Assembly (NCBI GenBank): GCA_015067145.1
Contig: SVNA01000012.1
Coordinates: forward strand, 1 to 49,950
Source: Oscillospiraceae bacterium
Lineage (GTDB): Bacteria > Bacillota > Clostridia > Oscillospirales > Ruminococcaceae
Length of the DNA stretch: 49,950 nucleotides
Direction of reading: 5' to 3'
Within the stretch, counting starts at the first letter, position 1, and each line of letters starts with the position of its first letter. A program made the translations under genes and the position numbers. The notes beneath the pieces were generated by a model. The model had not been told where the DNA came from, did not search any database, and saw only the letters and a program-made list of their open reading frames with translations. Positions 48,662 to 49,950 of the stretch are shown here, piece by piece.

Positions 48662-49768
48662 TCATCCCCTTACAATTTCTTTAATCTTCGCCAGCTTGTC
48701 CTTGCATACCGCAAGCTCCTTGCTGTGTGCCTCGTTGCTGGCTCTTTCTGCTGCCAGCAGTCTGTTTGCCTGTTCCAGCTGTGCTTCTGCTTTTTCTGCC
48801 TTTTCCTGCCAGCAGCGTTTGGCTTCAACCTCTGCATCAAAGTCCCTCTGCAGCTCTTTCACCTTTGCCTGCAGCTTTTCAAGGTCGGTCTGTTCTTCCT
48901 CCGGCTTTGGTTCTTCGTAGATTCTGCAGTCTATATTGCCCAGCCTGTTAACCTTGGTCATAATATAGCACTGGTCGCCTTTGGAAGCAGGTTTTGTGAT
49001 GATATATCCATCCACAACCTTTGTTTTGATGCCAAGTCCCTCAATATATGTCACAAGGGTTTCGATATCCCCCGCTGATGCATAACCGATATAAAGCGGA
49101 ACACTGTGCTGGCTGAGTGGCTGCATAACCTCGATATCGATATCATCTTCGATGATGCCCTCATCAAAAATAATATTCTTGTCGATGTCTCCGTTGTAGC
49201 CGAAGTCTGCAAGGCCGTTGTTGGATGCATACTGCCAGATATCACAAGGCAGGTCAGGTGCTACAAGACCTGGACGTGCATACCAGAAAGCATAGTCCGG
49301 ATGCTTTTCAAAAAACTCCTCGCCGTAGAATCTCAGATAATAGTCAAGGTTTGTATAAACACCTGGTCTGTATCCTCTTTCCTTTACTCTTTCGCAGAAA
49401 GCCTCCGTAAGCTCCTGCACAAGCTGTGGTGTGGTTGCAATACCCCTCTGCTCGTTATAACGGGCAGAGAAATATTCATAGTCATAAGAAACAGGAAGCT
49501 CAATCTTTGCACCTGTGGCTTCCAGCCTGTCGATGCAGAAATCAGCTTCCTGTCTTGCTTCGTATATTGTTCCTGCGTAGCTTGCGTGATATGGGCTGTT
49601 TGCCAGCCCCGCTGCTTCGCTGTCTTTTATAAATTCTTCAAAGTCTGTGTCTTCACTGTATGTGCCGAAGCCCGTGCGAAGAATCACAAACTTTGCCTTG
49701 CCACCGCGGACAAGCTGTTCCACCGCATCAGTTGACTGATGATGGGATAAATCGCATCCGTAAATCAT
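48662..49768 (-). CDS. GH25 lysozyme/endolysin with coiled-coil tail
   Basis: 368 aa from ATG 49768 (MIYGCDLSHHQ), with AAAGGAGAAA 5-9 bases upstream; a longer frame to 49903 reads through the end of the previous gene and is rejected. The GH25 barrel (about 1-195) shows CDLSHHQ with catalytic-type Asp6, FVILRTGFGTY, the DYEYF acidic pair, PGVYTNLDYYL and DIWQYASNNGLADFGYNGDI. A small domain (about 205-260, VPLYIGYASAGDIETLVTY, SPOR-like) and a long Glu/Lys/Ala coiled coil (about 280-368) follow. It cleaves peptidoglycan between MurNAc and GlcNAc. The coiled coil may oligomerise or bind the wall. Confidence 0.9.
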   Translation of the reverse strand: MIYGCDLSHHQSTDAVEQLVRGGKAKFVILRTGFGTYSEDTDFEEFIKDSEAAGLANSPYHASYAGTIYEARQEADFCIDRLEATGAKIELPVSYDYEYFSARYNEQRGIATTPQLVQELTEAFCERVKERGYRPGVYTNLDYYLRFYGEEFFEKHPDYAFWYARPGLVAPDLPCDIWQYASNNGLADFGYNGDIDKNIIFDEGIIEDDIDIEVMQPLSQHSVPLYIGYASAGDIETLVTYIEGLGIKTKVVDGYIITKPASKGDQCYIMTKVNRLGNIDCRIYEEPKPEEEQTDLEKLQAKVKELQRDFDAEVEAKRCWQEKAEKAEAQLEQANRLLAAERASNEAHSKELAVCKDKLAKIKEIVRG

Positions 49769-49781
49769 AGTTTTTTCTCCT

Positions 49782-49949
49782 TTACAACCCCAGACGGTGC
49801 AGCTGTTCCTCGATATATGTGCTTTTGCCCAGCTTGAAGATAAGTCTGTCCTCATACACAGCTGCTGCCTGTGGTGTTTCCGGCTGAATAAGTTTCTTTT
49901 CAATGCCGCATTTCAGTTTAAGCACATAGCCGTCATAGATGTTTGTCAC
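49782..49949 (-). CDS. 3' end of a phage gene (partial at window edge)
   Basis: The minus-strand frame entering from the right edge reads VTNIYDGYVLKLKCGIEKKL, continues with PETPQAAAVYEDRLIFKLGK and stops after EEQLHRLGL at 49782-49784, 13 bases before the GH25 start. 55 codons are visible. It is probably a structural or tail-associated phage gene upstream of the lysis cassette; no family is recognised from this tail. Confidence 0.6.
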   Translation of the reverse strand: MTNIYDGYVLKLKCGIEKKLIQPETPQAAAVYEDRLIFKLGKSTYIEEQLHRLGL

Positions 49950-49950
49950 C

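Noticed and set aside
49769-49903. N-terminal extension of the GH25 lysozyme (45 extra codons)
   Set aside because: The extension overlaps the end of the preceding phage gene in another frame and lacks a ribosome site; MIYGCDLSHHQ with AAAGGAG is the natural start.

Overview
The window looks like chromosome of a fermentative, gut-type anaerobe of the Clostridia (Oscillospiraceae/Ruminococcaceae-like). This is inferred from the Firmicutes order yicC-remA-gmk-priA-def-fmt-yugP-rsmB-rlmN-prpC-prkC-rsgA-thiN, an NfnAB electron-bifurcation pair, PASTA kinase signalling, an ECF transporter S subunit, strong AGGAGG-type ribosome sites and moderate-to-low GC. I see no CRISPR array, rRNA gene or complete insertion sequence.

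Layout. 1-3.4 kb (minus): a BlaI-type repressor, an M56 (BlaR1-like) membrane peptidase with an unfamiliar sensor domain, and a secreted Ig-like surface protein cut by the window edge, behind a promoter with several operator-like dyads. 3.4-6.4 kb (plus): trkA-trkH potassium uptake. 6.4-8.7 kb (minus): nfnA-nfnB. 8.8-13.0 kb (minus): a six-gene series of membrane proteins led by a PadR regulator with palindromes inside and just after its promoter. 13.2 kb: tRNA-Gln. 13.4-16.0 kb (minus): a two-component system and a small hypothetical gene. 16.2-21.6 kb (plus): cysteine desulfidase with a DAACS symporter, then a VanW protein with a repeat lipoprotein. 21.7-36.5 kb (minus): a roughly 15 kb run from a TTGACA/TATAAT promoter, covering nucleotide metabolism, replication restart, formyl-Met processing, rRNA modification, PASTA Ser/Thr kinase signalling, ribosome assembly, thiamine, and a UPF0173-DeoC fusion. 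36.7-44.9 kb: AI-2E-family exporter, CNNM/CorC protein, racemase, LysR, ECF S component, MATE pump and a short GH29 enzyme.

45.1-50 kb is accessory DNA. After an initiator tRNA-Met come a serine-recombinase tail fragment, an AT-rich cassette (XRE regulator divergent from a 94-aa and a 419-aa membrane protein), and a WYL-type regulator reduced to its HTH part. A broken 24-nt tRNA/tmRNA 3' end follows, then a holin, a GH25 endolysin and the end of another phage gene. The last part reads as the lysis end of a prophage that continues past the right edge.

Most distinctive observations: (i) the PASTA kinase carries an extracytoplasmic tail of four Cys2His2-like CxxC...H..H units plus an acidic tail; (ii) next to it is a kinase-less copy of its ectodomain, preceded by a duplicated Shine-Dalgarno/anti-Shine-Dalgarno element that could switch its translation; (iii) a UPF0173 metallohydrolase is fused to DeoC with an internal ribosome site; (iv) the BlaI/M56/surface-protein operon with its operator cluster; (v) the PadR promoter; (vi) the divergent XRE cassette with a shared dyad.
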